From Gimesia chilikensis (GTDB lineage: Bacteria > Planctomycetota > Planctomycetia > Planctomycetales > Planctomycetaceae): a stretch of 64,000 nt of DNA. The position numbers and the translations under genes are program-made. The stretch lies in the NCBI RefSeq assembly GCF_008329715.1, contig NZ_VTSR01000008.1:62001-126000 (forward strand). The letters are read 5' to 3'. This document shows, piece by piece, positions 36,090-45,218 of the stretch; within the stretch, counting starts at the first letter, position 1, and every line of letters begins with the position of its first letter. The notes below the pieces were generated by a model. It ran no database searches, was not told the DNA's origin, and saw only the letters and a program-made list of their open reading frames with translations.

Positions 36090-37148
36090 TTATTTCTCTG
36101 GCTCCACCAGCCCTGTTTTCCGCAGGATTTCCTCAAAATCAGCCGCCCCCTGCACAATTTCCGCACCGATTTCCACCGCCCAGACCGGAAGCCCTGACAG
36201 TTTTTGTTCACTAATTTTCACCAGGTCTTTCGCAGTCGTCAAAATCAGCTCGGCGTCCGCCTGTTCTGCCTCTGAGCCAATTTCCTGCAGGTCGCCTTTA
36301 CTATAGTGGTGATGATCCGCAAAGACGCGCATGCCGCAAACCCGGCCTCCCGCATCCACCAGTGTTTGCTGAAATCCGCGAGGATTCCCGATCGCGCAAA
36401 AACCCCACACCTGTTTCCCGGTCACTTCAGTCAGTTCTCTGGTTTCCCCAGCGGCATTGACCAGACCCCGGGGAGCAAAACGCACATGGGCGATCCGGTG
36501 CTCGGGCACAAATTGTTTGACTTCTGCTGTCAGTTTCTCCAGCAACTCAGGCGAACACTGATCCACACGCGTGATCAATACAAATCCCGCCCGCTGCAAT
36601 CCCGACTTCGATTCCCGTAACAGTCCCCGCGGTAATTGATGACCGTAGCCCCAGGGATTCACAGCATCTATCAGCACGATATCAAGATCACGTGCGAGCC
36701 TGCGATGCTGAAACCCGTCGTCCAGAATCAGTAAGCGTGCTCCTGCTTCGATAGCCTTCTCTGCTGAAGCACAACGATCCGGATTCTGATAATGCGGCAC
36801 CTGCGGGCAGAGTCGATCCAGCAGCAGTTTCTCATCGTTCACTTCACCGGGCAGCGCTCGATAACCGCGGCTGAGTAGCGCGACAGAAACCCCTTCTGCT
36901 TGAAACCACTGAGACAGCCAGGCGACTAACGGTGTCTTCCCGGTTCCCCCGGTCGTCAGGTTTCCCAGGCTGATCACCGGCACGCTCACCAGTCGTGCCC
37001 GTTTAATGCCCCAGTCAAACAGACGGTTGCGAACAGCGACTGCGGTTCCATAGAAGAGGCTGAGAAACCCGAAACAGGGTTTGAGACACCGGGCACGCCA
37101 ATCATGTCGGGCGCCGGAAATGATGCTCAGATAGTCAACCTCGTTCAC
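36090..37148 (-). CDS. lpxK: Tetraacyldisaccharide 4'-kinase
   Basis: LpxK phosphorylates the lipid A precursor at the inner membrane. The 352-residue protein has the P-loop-like GNLTTGGTGKTPLVAWL (about 62-78), LLSRGYRA, DDGFQHRRLARDLDIVLID and the membrane-associated N-terminal helix with RNRLFDWG. Length is normal (E. coli 328). Its presence implies that lipid A is made, in line with the present view of planctomycetes as having a Gram-negative type envelope. No other lpx gene is in the window. Confidence 0.95.
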   Translation of the reverse strand: MNEVDYLSIISGARHDWRARCLKPCFGFLSLFYGTAVAVRNRLFDWGIKRARLVSVPVISLGNLTTGGTGKTPLVAWLSQWFQAEGVSVALLSRGYRALPGEVNDEKLLLDRLCPQVPHYQNPDRCASAEKAIEAGARLLILDDGFQHRRLARDLDIVLIDAVNPWGYGHQLPRGLLRESKSGLQRAGFVLITRVDQCSPELLEKLTAEVKQFVPEHRIAHVRFAPRGLVNAAGETRELTEVTGKQVWGFCAIGNPRGFQQTLVDAGGRVCGMRVFADHHHYSKGDLQEIGSEAEQADAELILTTAKDLVKISEQKLSGLPVWAVEIGAEIVQGAADFEEILRKTGLVEPEK

Positions 37149-37201
37149 AATTCAGCCTGTCTTCCCGGGTTGGCAGAATTACTGTGCGGGCAGAGTTCAA
37201 C

Positions 37202-37305
37202 AAAAACACGCCCTGTCCCGAACATGATAGCTGAGAGGAAGCCTTCTGGCTAACCAGCGGCCAGACTTCATCAATCAGAATCTACCACGTTCCGGACAGG
37301 GCGTG
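37202..37305 (-). other. Large inverted repeat ending in a U tract
   Basis: A 17-base arm (CACGCCCTGTCCGGAAC, 37289-37305) and its complement with one mismatch (37207-37223) are separated by 65 bases that contain a further pairing TCTGGCC/GCCAGA. On the minus strand the structure ends in TTTTTG, like a terminator. It lies about 85 bases after the Cys/His-rich protein gene. It may be an unusually long terminator or a small structured RNA. Confidence 0.5.
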
Positions 37306-37389
37306 CGTGCACAGGGAGGAATCGAGTCGAACAGGTTCAGCAGTCGTTCCCGGCTCGAGCTGACAGGAACACCTCTGAACCCCGGCACC

Positions 37390-38181
37390 TTACCGGTGGG
37401 TGCCGTCAGTTGGAGGATACGGTTTGTAACTGAGTTCGACGATTCGTCCCATAATCAGACGGACTCGTCTGGTCTGGGGAACATTTCCTGTCTCAGGGAA
37501 AATCGCATATACCTGATAGACATGCTGAATCCCGGGAATTAAAGGACGCTTGGTCACGAATTCCCAGATATCATCATTCGCAGGATCACGATATCCCACC
37601 AGCTCATCGCGTTGTCGGTTCAGTGCCACCACGCGAATGTCGGTCGCACCTGGAGCATAGATATCCAGACCGGCATCGCGCGGATGCCCCTCCGGACCGT
37701 CGGCCGGCATCATCCGCGTTGGTCGACGATAGGCAATGCCCATCGTTCCCGGATAATGCAGAATCGTCGGTCGCACTGCCGGAGCGGGAATTAACCCCGC
37801 TTGCGGCGGGAGACCACCACCGGCTGGCATCCCATAAGCACCAGCCACAGCACCTCCAGACTGGCATGACCGGCAGCCACCCTGCGAAACGTTTCCCACA
37901 CCATAAACGACTCCCTGATAATATTGATCAACGAACGAGTCTCCGCAGCCGCAGGAACTCATCCCGCAGCCGGAACCACATTTGTGCTTATGACCGCATT
38001 TATGTTTGAAGCCCGGACGCCACGGACTGCAGCACGCTCCTTTATGGAACATCGACAGACCGCCCATCTTGCAGTGACCACATTTGTGACCGGCTTCAAG
38101 CCGGTCTGAGATCACCAGGCAGGAAATTCCCAGCACAAGCAGTCCGGTCAGACCTGCCCTGGCAGTATTTTTAATTTTCAT
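37390..38181 (-). CDS. Exported Cys/His-rich protein of unknown function
   Basis: A 263-residue protein with a signal peptide (residues about 1-30, TGLLVLGISCLVISDRLEAG). Residues 31-78 are packed with Cys and His: HKCGHCKMGG, GACC, KHKCGHKHKCGSGCG, SSCGCG, which suggests metal binding. A Gly/Ala/Pro-rich linker follows (about 95-140), then a C-terminal part (about 150-263) with a beta-rich, conserved-looking segment (DIRVVALNRQRDELVGYRDPAND, LIPGIQHVYQVYAIFP). No known family was recognised. It is monocistronic and followed by the long inverted repeat. Metal binding is inference from composition alone. Confidence 0.8.
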   Translation of the reverse strand: MKIKNTARAGLTGLLVLGISCLVISDRLEAGHKCGHCKMGGLSMFHKGACCSPWRPGFKHKCGHKHKCGSGCGMSSCGCGDSFVDQYYQGVVYGVGNVSQGGCRSCQSGGAVAGAYGMPAGGGLPPQAGLIPAPAVRPTILHYPGTMGIAYRRPTRMMPADGPEGHPRDAGLDIYAPGATDIRVVALNRQRDELVGYRDPANDDIWEFVTKRPLIPGIQHVYQVYAIFPETGNVPQTRRVRLIMGRIVELSYKPYPPTDGTHR

Positions 38182-39173
38182 CTGAATCTATCGCTCCCTG
38201 TTTGAATGAGACCGAACTGATATTCCCGCCACCTCGGCGCAGACAGTGACGTTTCTCACACACTTCTCTACTCGAATTAATAACACACTCACACACGATT
38301 GGTATGAAACGGACCAGCCTGCACTCCTCTCAGAATGAAACTGATCTGATAATGAAAGAGATCCCCTCTTCCTTATCATGCAGCTGGAACCGTCGGGGAC
38401 CCGCTGTTGTATTTGCCGGAGTGGAAACCCACTCGTAATTCAAGCCTATCACTCCGCGCTATGCGTGCTGGCTCGATTTCGAAGAAACCCGCGTTTCCTC
38501 TCCTTGAGTTAAACCGCTGTAAGCATCCTGCTGAACTGGCAAAAGAACAGGCACACCCACTCTAGATAAGCCTGTTAACCTATGAGCGTTATCAGCAAAT
38601 AGAGAAGACCATTGAATGGATTTTCACCAGTTGTAATAAAAATACCGTTTGCGGGTAGTAAGTGCTCAAAGCCAGTTATGGAAACTGTTTGCGACATCAT
38701 GAACAATCGCATCAGGTCATCTGAATCGGGTTCGATTACGCAGCTTAATCCGTCCAGAACCGGCAGTTGCGACCGGAAAGAGACAACATTGACAATTCAA
38801 CGTATGCGAACTAAATTGCCACAACCAAAGTGTCGATGCCGACTGATGTATTTGTCACACACATGCCATTTACTGATGTTCTGAATCTCAAATTTGATCT
38901 CAGAAACTGAAACACAGTATAATACTGGCTAACTGATTCAGGCTTGTGCATCTCGACTGTCTGCTGAACTTTGGCACCACAGTCATCTGCCTGCCGAGCC
39001 CGTTTTTACAAATAGTGTGAAACGTCTCTGTGAATGGATTCTGCACTATAATGATGTAAGGGTTATGTGCTGAAAGTCGGTTATTATCCCTGGCCGGATG
39101 AAATCGGTCTCAGCGCCTCGACTTGAGTGATACATCGAAGTTAATTCATTTTTTGCAGAAGTGAGATTCAATA
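38182..39173. other. Nearly 1 kb intergenic region
   Basis: Divergent region between the Cys/His-rich gene and the DUF1573 gene. Open frames here (up to 90 codons) lack ribosome sites and recognisable products. Visible elements are a small inverted repeat AACAGGC/GCCTGTT at 38546-38576 and two possible rightward promoters (38894-38923 and a TATAAT at about 39047). The rest could not be explained; a small RNA is possible but nothing specific supports it. Confidence 0.45.
38894..38923 (+). promoter_or_regulatory. Possible promoter for the DUF1573 gene
   Basis: TTGATC (38894-38899), 18-base spacer, TATAAT (38918-38923). It would give a leader of about 245 bases. Another TATAAT nearer the gene has no clear -35 box, so which one is used is open. 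Confidence 0.4.
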
Positions 39174-40187
39174 ATGCTGAAAAACTGTATTTTCCGGTTC
39201 GGCGTCCTGAGCCTGTGTCTGTTTGTCCTGAATGCTGCCCCATCATTCGGACAGGACTGGGCGATGAAGATGTTCGACAAAGACAAAATCGACTTCGGCG
39301 TCATCGCCCGTGGTTCCGATGCCGAATACCGCCTGAAAATTAAGAATATCTATAAAGATCCCGTCCATATTGCCAACGTTCGCACCACTTGCGGCTGTTC
39401 TGCTGCTGAGCCTTCCAAGAGCATCCTGGAAAGTGGCGAAGAAGGATACATCCAGGTCAAAATGGATACCGCCCGCTTCCAGCGTCGCAAAGATTCTAAC
39501 GTGATTATCACCATTGACGCTCCCCAGTATGCTGAAGTCCGGATCCCGATTACTTCGTATATCCGTACCGATGTCGTCTTCACACCGGGTGCTGCCAACT
39601 TTGGTTCTGTCGAAGTCGGTAAAGGTGCAGAGACCACTGTGGCTCTCGCTTATGCAGGCCGTGAAGACTGGGCACTGACCGGAATCGAATCCCGTAACCC
39701 ACACGTGACTGCCAAGGCTGTCGAAACGAATCGAGGTGGTGGACGCGTCAATTACAACATCATGCTGACTCTCGATCCCAAGACTCCTAAAGGTCCAATC
39801 CGGGAACAGCTCATCCTGAAAACCAACGACGTTAACTTTACAACAGTACCTCTGCTGGTCGAAGCCCGAGTCGAATCTGACATTACCATTACCCCCGAAG
39901 TCGTTTCTCTGGGTATGATGGTTCCGGGACAGGAAAAAACAGTCAATGTTGTAATGCGGGGCAAAAAGCCATTTGAAATCACAAAGATTGAATGCGAATC
40001 CAACGATGAAGCATTCAAGATCCGCATGCCGAAAGCAGCTCAGCCCATTCACGTGCTGCCGCTGACAATCGTTCCTCCCGATAAACCAGGTGAATACTCA
40101 GAAGAGTTTACCGTGACCATTGATGGTCGCAGTGAACCGATCACCTTCAAAGCCTTCGGTCGGATTGCTGAAACAAAAACCAATTAG
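39174..40187 (+). CDS. DUF1573 exported protein
   Basis: A 337-residue exported protein (signal peptide to about residue 27, NAAPSFGQD). It consists of repeated immunoglobulin-like beta domains. The first has the DUF1573 signature: IDFGVIARGSDAEYRLKIKN and the motif RTTCGCSAAEPSK, with the strictly conserved TTCGC, then SGEEGYIQVKMDT. Two or three more ASPM/Hydin-like beta domains follow (FGSVEVGKGAETTVALAY, SLGMMVPGQEKTVNVVMRGKKPFEITKI). It is probably periplasmic or surface-located; function is unknown. The gene is followed by a UUCG-type terminator. Confidence 0.92.
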   Translation: MLKNCIFRFGVLSLCLFVLNAAPSFGQDWAMKMFDKDKIDFGVIARGSDAEYRLKIKNIYKDPVHIANVRTTCGCSAAEPSKSILESGEEGYIQVKMDTARFQRRKDSNVIITIDAPQYAEVRIPITSYIRTDVVFTPGAANFGSVEVGKGAETTVALAYAGREDWALTGIESRNPHVTAKAVETNRGGGRVNYNIMLTLDPKTPKGPIREQLILKTNDVNFTTVPLLVEARVESDITITPEVVSLGMMVPGQEKTVNVVMRGKKPFEITKIECESNDEAFKIRMPKAAQPIHVLPLTIVPPDKPGEYSEEFTVTIDGRSEPITFKAFGRIAETKTN

Positions 40188-40203
40188 TGGTTTTCATTGC
40201 GAG

Positions 40204-40235
40204 AAAAAGGACGTCCTTCGGGGCGTCCTTTTTTT
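40204..40235 (+). terminator. Terminator of the DUF1573 gene
   Basis: AAAAAGGACGTCC, loop TTCG, GGGCGTCC and seven T. The UUCG-type tetraloop makes this a stable hairpin. The flanking A- and T-runs could also stop the opposing CbiX-like gene. Confidence 0.9.
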
Positions 40236-40270
40236 ATGGTCTCTGTCATACAGGCAGGAGGCAGCTTAAG

Positions 40271-40666
40271 TCACTTCTCGTCTGCTTCCCGCAACCGAGC
40301 GAGTACAATTTCCAGCATCAGCGGATGCAGGCCCAGATGCCCACACAATTTAAACTCGGTCCCGGGGAATTGTGTCGTAAATTCACTCCGGTGCTCTTCC
40401 AGATCATTCTGCACATGGACGCCTGCTGAGAGAAAGTAGGGCAGCATCAACACTTCGTCCGCTCCTGCAGCCATACAGCGTTCCGCCCCCTCAGGAATCG
40501 TCGGCTCTGCCAGTTCCAGATAAGCGATCTCGATGATCGGAAACACAGACCGCTCCCGCAACATCTCTGCCAGCCGCACGAGATCCTGATTTGCCGCTTC
40601 ACGTCGGCTGCCGTGTGCGATCAGCAGAACAGCCTTCCTTCTTGCATCAGACATGGATTCATCCAT
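40271..40666 (-). CDS. CbiX/SirB-like chelatase domain protein
   Basis: A 131-residue single-domain protein of the CbiX family, which insert cobalt or iron into sirohydrochlorin. It has the metal-binding His in VLLIAHGSRREAANQDL, the second region IEIAYLELAEPTIPEG, and LMLPYFLSAGVHVQNDLEEH with the other His. Short one-domain forms exist as homodimers. A second ATG four codons later is possible; neither has a strong ribosome site. No other cobalamin or siroheme gene is adjacent, so the substrate is unsettled; queG in this window depends on cobalamin. Confidence 0.82.
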   Translation of the reverse strand: MDESMSDARRKAVLLIAHGSRREAANQDLVRLAEMLRERSVFPIIEIAYLELAEPTIPEGAERCMAAGADEVLMLPYFLSAGVHVQNDLEEHRSEFTTQFPGTEFKLCGHLGLHPLMLEIVLARLREADEK

Positions 40667-40757
40667 AATAGAGTGTACTGAAATCGTCTTTCATTTCGCT
40701 TGCTGAGATTATAGACTTCAGCCAGTCTCCTGACACTGAACAACCGACAGTCTGACG

Positions 40758-42533
40758 ATGCTTTTCATCGACGAACAACACACTTCAAACCGAGCAGCAA
40801 CCTTGAATAAACACGAACATGAATCCGCCCCCGAACGTCTGGGGGAATATCTGATCGGAAAAAAAATCGGGGCCGGCGGCATGGGTTCCGTCTACCTCGC
40901 AACGAACATCCACACCGATCAGCAGGTTGCCATAAAAATTCTCCCGAGTGCCCTGGCCCGTGAAGCCGGCTTCGTCGAACGCTTCCATCGTGAGATCGAA
41001 GCTCTCAAGAAAATGCACAACCCGTATGTTATCGAATTCTATGACAGCGGAGTCGAAAACGACATCTACTACTATGTGATGGAGTATGTCGAAGGAGAAA
41101 CGCTCACCAACCGTCTCCGCCGCGACAAACGGCTCGACTGGAAAATCGTTGTCGATATTTCGATTCAGATCTGCTCTGCCCTCAAGGCATCCCACGACGC
41201 CGGTATCATTCACCGCGACTTGAAACCGTCCAACCTCATTCTCAAAGACGATAACACGGTCAAACTGGCCGACTTCGGCGTGGCACAGCTCTTCGCGACT
41301 GAAAAACTGACCGTCACCGGAGGCATCATAGGCACGGCAGAGTACATGTCCCCCGAACAGGCAGAGGGCAAACGGGTTACTCGCCAGAGCGACCTGTATT
41401 CACTCGGTGCCGTCATGTATGTCATGCTCACCGGCCGTCCCCCTTTCAGTGGCAAAACCATGCTGGCCATCATCCAGAAACAGAAGTACGGCCAATACGA
41501 TCGACCCAGCCGCTATGTAGACGATTTGCCGGTCTGGCTGGAAGAGATCGTCTGCCAGCTCCTCGAAAAAGATCCACAAAAACGTTACCCCGATGCGTAT
41601 GTGCTCTCGCGTCGTCTGCAGGAAGTGATCAACAAGTATGAGATGTCGACCTCGGAAGACACCTATGCACTTTCCGGCACCAGCGCAGATTCAGCGACTT
41701 CCACCCAGGCCCACTCTGACTTCTCCGATCAGGGAGCCGGCTCAGGCACCCTGATGCAGGGACTGATGCGGGCACAGCTCGAGGCTGAGAGTACCGGCTC
41801 CCGGCTGGGACAACTGTTTGACAACACCTGGTTTCTGCTCGGTCTGCTCGCCCTGGTCATCGCCGGAGGCTACTTCTGGTTCCAGGAACGCGAACTGTCC
41901 CGCGAGGAAATGTTGCAGCACGCGAAACAGATCCTGCAGCAGCCGGAAGGCCCCGACTGGTATATCGCCCGCGATAAATACCTGCTCCCCCTGCTGGAGA
42001 ATCCTTCTAATGAAGACGAGAGCATCATCAAGGAGCAGCTGAGTCGCATTCAATCTTATGAGCTCCGCTCGAAAGCCGGAATGACTGCCAAGCGCAAATC
42101 ACGCTCTGGCCTGCAGACCGAACCGCAGCGGTTCATAGCCCTGGCCCAGAATTACCTGGAATCAGGAAACCTGATGCAGGCCGAGATTGTTCTGTCCGCA
42201 CTGATTGAATTGCTCCCGGAAGAACCGGAACAGAAGGAGATGCGGGATCTGGCCATCCAGATGCGCAACGATCTCCGGCAGGACCCTAACCGTACCGCTC
42301 AACGTTATATTATGCTCACGCAATCGATGTCTAAGGCAGACGCTCTGCTGAAAGAACAGAAATACGCTGAAGCTGCTGCTGTCTGGCGTGCGATCATCGT
42401 CCTCTATGGACAGGACCCGGCTGCCAGTGTCTTCGTTGAAAATGCGCGCAAACATCTGGATCAACTGCCCGATAACATGTCGGCAGAAACCCCAACCCCT
42501 GAACCTGAGAAAGCCAGTACCGAGAATGAATGA
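40758..42533 (+). CDS. Membrane Ser/Thr protein kinase (PknB type)
   Basis: A 591-residue kinase. The kinase domain (about 27-295) is complete: glycine loop [11 protein letters not shown], Lys in QQVAIKIL, catalytic loop [16 protein letters not shown] (LADFGVAQL) and [10 protein letters not shown]. Residues 296-350 are Ser/Thr-rich and may be phosphorylated. One membrane helix is at about 355-374 ([18 protein letters not shown]). The C-terminal part (375-591) is helical with TPR-like repeats ([43 protein letters not shown]) instead of PASTA domains and ends in a Pro/Glu tail. It overlaps apt by 8 bases. Confidence 0.94.
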   Translation: MLFIDEQHTSNRAATLNKHEHESAPERLGEYLIGKKIGAGGMGSVYLATNIHTDQQVAIKILPSALAREAGFVERFHREIEALKKMHNPYVIEFYDSGVENDIYYYVMEYVEGETLTNRLRRDKRLDWKIVVDISIQICSALKASHDAGIIHRDLKPSNLILKDDNTVKLADFGVAQLFATEKLTVTGGIIGTAEYMSPEQAEGKRVTRQSDLYSLGAVMYVMLTGRPPFSGKTMLAIIQKQKYGQYDRPSRYVDDLPVWLEEIVCQLLEKDPQKRYPDAYVLSRRLQEVINKYEMSTSEDTYALSGTSADSATSTQAHSDFSDQGAGSGTLMQGLMRAQLEAESTGSRLGQLFDNTWFLLGLLALVIAGGYFWFQERELSREEMLQHAKQILQQPEGPDWYIARDKYLLPLLENPSNEDESIIKEQLSRIQSYELRSKAGMTAKRKSRSGLQTEPQRFIALAQNYLESGNLMQAEIVLSALIELLPEEPEQKEMRDLAIQMRNDLRQDPNRTAQRYIMLTQSMSKADALLKEQKYAEAAAVWRAIIVLYGQDPAASVFVENARKHLDQLPDNMSAETPTPEPEKASTENE

Positions 42534-43059
42534 CTCGATCAATCTGAAAGATTATATTCGTGAGATCCCCGACTTCCCCAAACCGGGCATCCTGTTTCGG
42601 GATATCACACCTCTGCTGGCCGAGCCGAAGGCATTCCAGGCTGTCGTAGATCGTCTGGCAGACTATTACCGCGACAAACAGATTACTGCCATCCTGGCTG
42701 CTGAAGCACGTGGCTTCATCTTTGCAGCCCCCCTGGCCCTGGCCCTCGGTGCCCGCTTCATTCCGATTCGTAAGCCCGGCAAGCTCCCCTTTGAAACCAG
42801 AGCCTTTCATTACGAACTGGAATACGGCTCTGACTCGCTCGAGATGCACACCGACTCCATCCATTCAGATGATCGCGTCGTGATTGTAGACGACCTGCTC
42901 GCAACCGGTGGTACGATTTCCGCCTGTATCGAACTGGCCCGCCACTCCAACGCGGAAATTGTGGGCTGTGCCTTTCTGATCGAACTGGCATTCCTCAATG
43001 GCCGCGAGAAGATGAATGGCTGCGACGTTTTCTCGCTGATTCATTACGAAGCCGAATAA
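42526..43059 (+). CDS. apt: Adenine phosphoribosyltransferase
   Basis: Apt salvages adenine to AMP with PRPP. From the ATG at 42526 the product is 177 residues, the usual size: [47 protein letters not shown] and the PRPP-binding [13 protein letters not shown]. The start lies inside the last codons of the kinase gene (8-base overlap), so translation is probably coupled. A longer frame to 42388 runs antisense to nothing but out of frame within the kinase and is rejected. The pairing of a kinase with a purine salvage enzyme looks incidental but is preserved by overlap. Confidence 0.97.
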   Translation: MNDSINLKDYIREIPDFPKPGILFRDITPLLAEPKAFQAVVDRLADYYRDKQITAILAAEARGFIFAAPLALALGARFIPIRKPGKLPFETRAFHYELEYGSDSLEMHTDSIHSDDRVVIVDDLLATGGTISACIELARHSNAEIVGCAFLIELAFLNGREKMNGCDVFSLIHYEAE

Positions 43060-43070
43060 GCTCAGTTGAG

Positions 43071-43868
43071 CTATGGAACCCAAAGCGTCGAGGATTCCCG
43101 TTTCCCGGTTTCCTCTGAAATCCGTCGCGCCTTGATCCGTACGTAAGGCGCGACGAAACGTCCCCGGTAGCGAAAATGACCTACCGGTGCACTGGGGTCA
43201 GCCCGTAGCGGTTCTCGTAAATCTTCGATCACAAACCCGGTGCGGCACAAGCCCCCCACCAGTTGATCCCAGCGATGCAGGTACTCTGTGGCCCCGTCTT
43301 CGCGGTAGGCCCGGTCTTCGACTTTGGGCAATGCGCCCTGCTGATAGTATTCCAGGCCGATTACATACCGGTTCTGCTGATCCCGATGCGTAATCTGCAG
43401 ACTGGTGGGCGTCTTATGCTGACTGATATACAGTCCACCGGGCCGCAGCACACGTGCAATTTCGCGGTACACCGCTTCAATATCGGGCACATAGCAGGTA
43501 CTCACCGGCTGATGCACAATATCGAACTCAGCCTCGTGCAGCATCGACAGATCATCCATCGACGTTTCCACAATCTTGACCTGCAACCCACGACGGCGCG
43601 CTTCCTGTTCGTCCAGTTGCAGCATCTTGTTACTCAGGTCAACAACGGTGACCCGGGCTCCTGCTGCAGCATAGAGAATCGACTGCCAGCCTCCCCCCGA
43701 TGCCAGGCAGAGTACCGACTTCCCTTCGACCGAAGCAGGCAGCCAGCCGCGCGAGTCCAGCGTCTGCAACGGATTGCGGCACTCTTCATCGGTTGCCAGC
43801 TTCGTAAACTGGCTGCGGTTTTCTGCCAACCGGTTCCAGGCGGCTCGGTTCTGAGGCAGGTGAGACAT
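43071..43868 (-). CDS. SAM-dependent methyltransferase
   Basis: A 265-residue class I methyltransferase. Motif I is VLCLASGGGWQSILYAAAGARVTVVDLS (about 52-79, spanning the Gly-rich loop and the acidic end of strand 2), and motif post-I/II is FDIVHQPVSTCYVPDIEAVYREIARVLRPGGLY. The N terminus AAWNRLAENRSQF is typical of the Methyltransf_11 group. The C terminus is basic. It lies 24 bases after the TPR protein gene and probably shares its transcript. The substrate cannot be told from the sequence. Confidence 0.9.
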   Translation of the reverse strand: MSHLPQNRAAWNRLAENRSQFTKLATDEECRNPLQTLDSRGWLPASVEGKSVLCLASGGGWQSILYAAAGARVTVVDLSNKMLQLDEQEARRRGLQVKIVETSMDDLSMLHEAEFDIVHQPVSTCYVPDIEAVYREIARVLRPGGLYISQHKTPTSLQITHRDQQNRYVIGLEYYQQGALPKVEDRAYREDGATEYLHRWDQLVGGLCRTGFVIEDLREPLRADPSAPVGHFRYRGRFVAPYVRIKARRISEETGKRESSTLWVP

Positions 43869-43892
43869 AGACTGTTCTCTTCAAACAGGGAA

Positions 43893-45074
43893 TCAGGATT
43901 CCTGAGGCTGCGGTTTGTTCTGAGCGTCCAGCAGTGCCCCCGCGAAGGTCACCAGATCCCCCTTGCCTCGCGCAACTTTCTGCAGGACATCCAGGTGATT
44001 TGTCTGGCGGCACAGACTTGTGAAAGAGAACGTATTCGGGTCTTCAAACTGGCTGAGATAAGTTTCTGCCAGCTCAATCGCCCGCTCATTCATTTTCAGA
44101 CGCGTCAACAGATCAATGAGCACATAGGCAATCATCTGCTTGTCATCTTCATCCGGTTCCATTTCGAGCTTCTTCTCGAAATAACCAATGGCCAGGTTCC
44201 GGTCGTTTTCCTCTCCCACCAGTGCCTTGAAGAAATGCAGGTGAGCCGGATAAAAATCTTCAAACGGCGATTCACCCGGATACTGAAACTGCTGATCCAG
44301 TCGCGAACCGTATTCACACAGTTCGATCACCTTCTCCAGATGCGGATCGTCTTCCGGCAGGAGCCGTGCAAACCGGACCACGGAATTCAGGTGGGAAACG
44401 TCAATATGGTAACTGCCCCCCTCAAACATCCAGTCCCGACCGGCCATTAACTCGCGCAGATTATCAGCAGGTGGCGCAATCGGCATCTTCTGCTGCACAT
44501 GATACTGCAATGATTGGACGAGATCGGTATAGAGCTGATCGACCAGCAGCTGCGCAATTTTTTTCCGGCTCTCTGGCTTGAGCTGGGCATTCATCTGGTC
44601 GAATACCGTAATCGTATTGCAGATCCCGTTCGACTGCAGCATGATTTCAAATCCTTTCTCCGGATTGGCTCCTTCATACGCACAAACCTGAATCAGTCCT
44701 TCAACCTTATCTTCGGGCACGGTTCGGGGGTTGATCTTGCTGAGTGCCTCTGCTACCCGTTCCGGTTCCTGAATAGTCTGGAAATAAAGCCAGGCATCGG
44801 AATACATTTTTTCGTCCAGGAACAGGTTGCCCACCTTCCGAGCTGCTTCGATGTAGGCTTCTTCGAACTCTCTCTTCCGTTCATCAGGCACATTGTCGAA
44901 GGTCGTCGGCTGCAGGACTTCCAGCCCCATCGCGTATTTCTGTTGCATCAGTAATGCATCAAACAGACGATGATAGTTTTTCTGAGCGGTCAATGTTTCT
45001 ATCAGCCGCTCCAGGACGGATTCCGGAGATTGTTGCTGTGACTCTTCCAGTGCGGCAAAAACATCTTCTGACAT
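43893..45074 (-). CDS. TPR-like helical protein of unknown function
   Basis: A 393-residue cytoplasmic protein without signal peptide or membrane helix. It is mostly helical with degenerate TPR-like repeats (NYHRLFDALLMQQKYAMGLEVL, EKMYSDAWLYFQTIQEPERV, NDRNLAIGYFEKKLEMEPDEDD, NERAIELAETYLSQFEDP). No catalytic motif is seen. It looks like a planctomycete-type protein with a paired downstream methyltransferase (24 bases) and an upstream 632-residue protein (144 bases) on the same strand. It may act as a scaffold. Confidence 0.75.
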   Translation of the reverse strand: MSEDVFAALEESQQQSPESVLERLIETLTAQKNYHRLFDALLMQQKYAMGLEVLQPTTFDNVPDERKREFEEAYIEAARKVGNLFLDEKMYSDAWLYFQTIQEPERVAEALSKINPRTVPEDKVEGLIQVCAYEGANPEKGFEIMLQSNGICNTITVFDQMNAQLKPESRKKIAQLLVDQLYTDLVQSLQYHVQQKMPIAPPADNLRELMAGRDWMFEGGSYHIDVSHLNSVVRFARLLPEDDPHLEKVIELCEYGSRLDQQFQYPGESPFEDFYPAHLHFFKALVGEENDRNLAIGYFEKKLEMEPDEDDKQMIAYVLIDLLTRLKMNERAIELAETYLSQFEDPNTFSFTSLCRQTNHLDVLQKVARGKGDLVTFAGALLDAQNKPQPQES

Positions 45075-45218
45075 GATTCCTCGCTTGATCCTGATCGCTT
45101 CAGTTTCACTGATCTACGCCGAAAACGGCACGATAAGCTATCCATTGTAAGAGTTCCCAGCCCGTCTGAGTACCCTGTCGATCCAGAAAGCATGGATTCA
45201 GGCCATTTCAGAGGCCCA

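Noticed and set aside
37202-37305. MITE or transposon end
   Set aside because: The arms are inverted repeats, but there is no target duplication, no second copy in the window and the structure ends in a U tract, so a terminator or RNA fits better.
38612-38884. A 90-codon frame in the large intergenic region
   Set aside because: No Shine-Dalgarno sequence, Ser/Arg/Cys-rich composition, no recognisable feature; kept as unexplained sequence.
42388-42525. N-terminal extension of apt inside the kinase gene
   Set aside because: The 46 extra residues have no counterpart in the family and lie out of frame in the kinase; the ATG at 42526 gives the normal length.
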